A stretch of 64,000 nt of DNA from Phycisphaerae bacterium (lineage in GTDB: Bacteria > Planctomycetota > Phycisphaerae > Phycisphaerales > SM1A02). The translations under genes were made by a program, and so were the position numbers. Below are positions 62,564-64,000 of this stretch, one piece after another (within the stretch, counting starts at the first letter, position 1; every line of letters begins with the position of its first letter). The stretch covers positions 60,885 through 124,884 of the forward strand of contig JAEUIU010000003.1 in assembly GCA_016795065.1 (NCBI GenBank), in the 5' to 3' direction. Below the pieces are notes generated by a model that did not search any database, was not told the origin of the DNA, and saw nothing but the letters and a program-made list of their open reading frames with translations.

Positions 62564-62893
62564 ATGACCGAGACCTTCACCGAACTCTCCGAGGACGAAT
62601 TCGACGCCCGCTTTCCGCTCCTTCCCAACCGCCTCAACCCAAGCGCCGCATGGACCGACTCCGCGGGGACATGACACTTCTTCGAGATGCACGGCGACGA
62701 ACTCACGTTCGTCGCCCGTCAGGATCCCCTCACCGTCTGGACGCTCGTCGACGGCGATGACAGCTCCCTCTACCTCCTGAGCGGGTTCCACGTCGTGAAC
62801 CGAATCGGATACCTCGTCAGCTCCGTGCGGCTACCGCTCGATCGCAGCCACAGGGTGCGGCTCGAATCCGTTGCCGACGCGCGCGAGGGCTGA
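62564..62893 (+). pseudogene. Small mobile-element gene interrupted by an in-frame TGA
   Basis: Reading from ATG 62564 gives MTETFTELSEDEFDARFPLL and on to DSAGT, then TGA at 62672-62674. The same frame continues with HFFEMHGDELTFVARQDPLT, VWTLVDGDDSSLYLLSGFHV and NRIGYLVSS to 62893. The two halves look like one family protein of about 110 aa in which the stop replaces a single residue, with no shift. A point nonsense mutation is the simplest reading. The downstream piece could restart at ATG 62687. Confidence 0.6.
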
Positions 62894-63094
62894 TCTCGCG
62901 ATGGCGCCGCGGCCGAGCCTCACGCTAGGGGCCTTCGGCCGCCGAACGCTCGACTCGACGTCGCTCCGCTCGGATATGAGGCGGAGCCGTGCGAGCGTCC
63001 GTTGTCCGGAGTCCGCGTCTCCCGCGGCGCAGGATCTCATGCCCCGGTCTCGCGAGGGGACCGAGATCCCGCCCCGCACACAAGGAGACCGCCC

Positions 63095-63286
63095 ATGCCG
63101 TCAACGACCGTCAATCCGCACTACGCCGCACGCCTTCGCCGACGGGAACGCTCCAGTGCCCTCTCCGACCGCGACGTCATCATCGCCCGCACCGTCACCA
63201 TCGGCAGCGCCACGCTCCACCTCGCCGACTGTTTCGACGTCCTGCCGACGCTTGAGCGAACCGAGCGCACCGCCACCGGCTCGTAG
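63095..63286 (+). pseudogene. Truncated DNA methyltransferase N-terminus
   Basis: 63 aa. VTIGSATLHLADCFDVLPTL is the start typical of plasmid/ICE site-specific DNA methyltransferases (IGDATLYLGDCLE-LP-L type), which would normally continue to a DPPY motif. Here the frame ends 10 codons later after an unrelated ERTERTATGS tail. CAAGGAGA precedes the ATG. The remainder of the enzyme is missing, replaced by sequence coding on the other strand. Confidence 0.6.
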
Positions 63287-63663
63287 GCGCCGACGAGGAG
63301 GTTGAAATCGGCGGCGTCGAGAGCCGCGCTCTCGCCGACGAGCTCTCGCACGGGTTCGGGAATCCGATCCGGCGTCACCGAGAGGAGCCGCGCACGATCG
63401 AGCCTCTCCAGCGCCTCGCGATCGATGCCGCACGCGATCGCTCGGCCGTCTGCGAGCCGGGCGAACCTCGCGTGCACCGTTTCGATCGGGACCGGAAGCG
63501 AGTCCTCGAATAGGAAGCCCATCTCGGAGTCGGCGATGCGCGACCGCCCGAGCGGTCTTGGGTCGAGGACCGCCCAATAGAGGCGTTCGGCGGGCAGCGT
63601 CACGTGCGGCTGGCCGCTCTGCGCTTCCTGCGAGGATCCTTCGTGCGGACGCCCTTCGCTCAT
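63121..63663 (-). pseudogene. Truncated GspL-like ORF
   Basis: From ATG 63663 the frame gives 180 aa. Residues 20-130 (AERLYWAVLDPRPLGRSRIA, VPIETVHARFARLADGRAIACGID, ESAALDAADFNLLVGAYEP) resemble planctomycete GspL-like proteins of type II secretion, in which the NLL-G-Y-P segment precedes a membrane helix. After about 63,280 the frame runs antisense to the methyltransferase fragment and loses similarity, so the 3' part is not genuine. The start overlaps the stop of the upstream small ORF (ATGA). Confidence 0.5.
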
Positions 63664-63860
63664 GCGCCGCCCTGCTTTCCGGCCTCTCGCTCCTTCGCGG
63701 TCACTAGCCGAAGCGTTCGCACCTTTTTCCCTTCGGAGAGGCGCACCTCGCGGGCATCGACCGCCGTGATGATCGTTCCGTCGATCGAGCCGCCGTTCCT
63801 GACCAGGTGAAGCGTCTGCTTGACCGGGTCGAAGATGGCGGCGACAACCTCTACGGCCAC
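63660..63860 (-). CDS. Small ORF coupled to the GspL-like gene
   Basis: 66 aa: VEVVAAIFDPVKQTLHLVRNGG followed by GTIITAVDAREVRLSEGKKVRTLRL, a short beta-rich unit reminiscent of the HR/GspC-type end of type II secretion proteins. It overlaps the next gene by 4 bases. Because nothing like a full protein lies upstream it could be the 3' end of a larger gene cut by a second junction. Identification is tentative. Confidence 0.4.
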   Translation of the reverse strand: MAVEVVAAIFDPVKQTLHLVRNGGSIDGTIITAVDAREVRLSEGKKVRTLRLVTAKEREAGKQGGA

Positions 63861-64000
63861 AACTGGTACCAGTCATGGACCGACCACGCCGGGGACGGCT
63901 ACGGGGGCAATACCGATCGGGACTTCGACCAGCGGTCGCACGAGCCGATGAACCGGATCGCCACGCGGCAGCTCGCGCCCGGCGCGACGACGCCGGTCGA

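Noticed and set aside
62672..62674. TGA as a selenocysteine or recoded codon
   Set aside because: No SECIS-like hairpin was recognised just downstream, and the residue position in relatives is not expected to be Cys. A nonsense mutation is simpler.
40093..64000. Search for a direct repeat of the tRNA-Pro 3' end as the element's right attachment site
   Set aside because: No copy of the T-arm/acceptor sequence was found by reading, so no right boundary is claimed.
63843..64000. Open plus-strand frame reading DNLYGHNWYQSWTDHAGDGY onward to the window end
   Set aside because: It looks protein-like but has no clear start and overlaps the minus-strand small ORF at its left end. Too short and ambiguous to annotate as a gene.

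Overview
The window is GC-rich chromosomal DNA. It most likely comes from a planctomycete of the class Phycisphaerae. This rests on secreted proteins that end in paired dockerin-like repeats (GD-N-DG-V---DLA-LLG-WG), a planctomycete-style SpoIIE phosphatase, and many signal-peptide or lipoprotein genes without close E. coli counterparts. The assignment is inferred from protein style; no rRNA is present.

Chromosomal backbone, about 1 to 40,018. The left edge cuts a cbb3 oxidase subunit I gene (ccoN) that diverges from an Rrf2-family regulator with three cysteines. Next come a META-domain lipoprotein, a coupled MFS exporter/GNAT/ThrE exporter set, a glycosyltransferase, an S9 peptidase, a beta-propeller protein, a C-type-lectin dockerin protein, a DUF1080 protein, a VOC protein coupled to an unknown exported protein, NagZ, a C25 (gingipain-like) protease coupled to a zinc-ribbon membrane protein, further exported proteins, an 874-aa lipoprotein, RNase D and a SYLF lipoprotein. 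From 27.4 to 38.1 kb lies an alpha-glucan locus. On the minus strand are a secreted GH13 amylase, 4-alpha-glucanotransferase and glycogen phosphorylase. On the plus strand is a maltodextrin-type ABC transporter whose binding protein is fused to the MalF-type permease. A SpoIIE-type phosphatase, tRNA-Tyr and tRNA-Pro close the backbone.

Mobile and defence region, about 40,074 to at least 59,900. A large serine recombinase ends inside the 3' end of tRNA-Pro, the usual hallmark of an integrated element. Behind it are a small partner ORF, a VirD4/TraG-like coupling ATPase, an ECF-like sigma factor, a HEAT-repeat protein with a LysR-like C-terminal helix-turn-helix, VapBC, a resolvase, and a MobF/TrwC-type relaxase-helicase with a candidate oriT. 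No T4SS channel genes are visible, so it looks mobilizable rather than self-transmissible. Between resolvase and relaxase (50.8 to 53.1 kb) sits the most interesting locus: three ThsB-like (MTH538-type) TIR proteins and one caspase-like protease. This is the gene content of the TIR-caspase antiphage system known as type IV Thoeris, here with an expanded TIR set. A DUF6932-like nucleotidyltransferase/XRE pair and a putative PD-(D/E)XK nuclease follow.

Right end, about 60 to 64 kb. A dockerin-like secreted protein of backbone style is followed by a run of small plasmid-type ORFs with strong Shine-Dalgarno sites. One of these is broken by an in-frame TGA. The last is a truncated DNA methyltransferase start that runs tail-to-tail into a truncated GspL-like ORF, which points to a rearrangement junction. 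The right boundary of the element was not found in the window.
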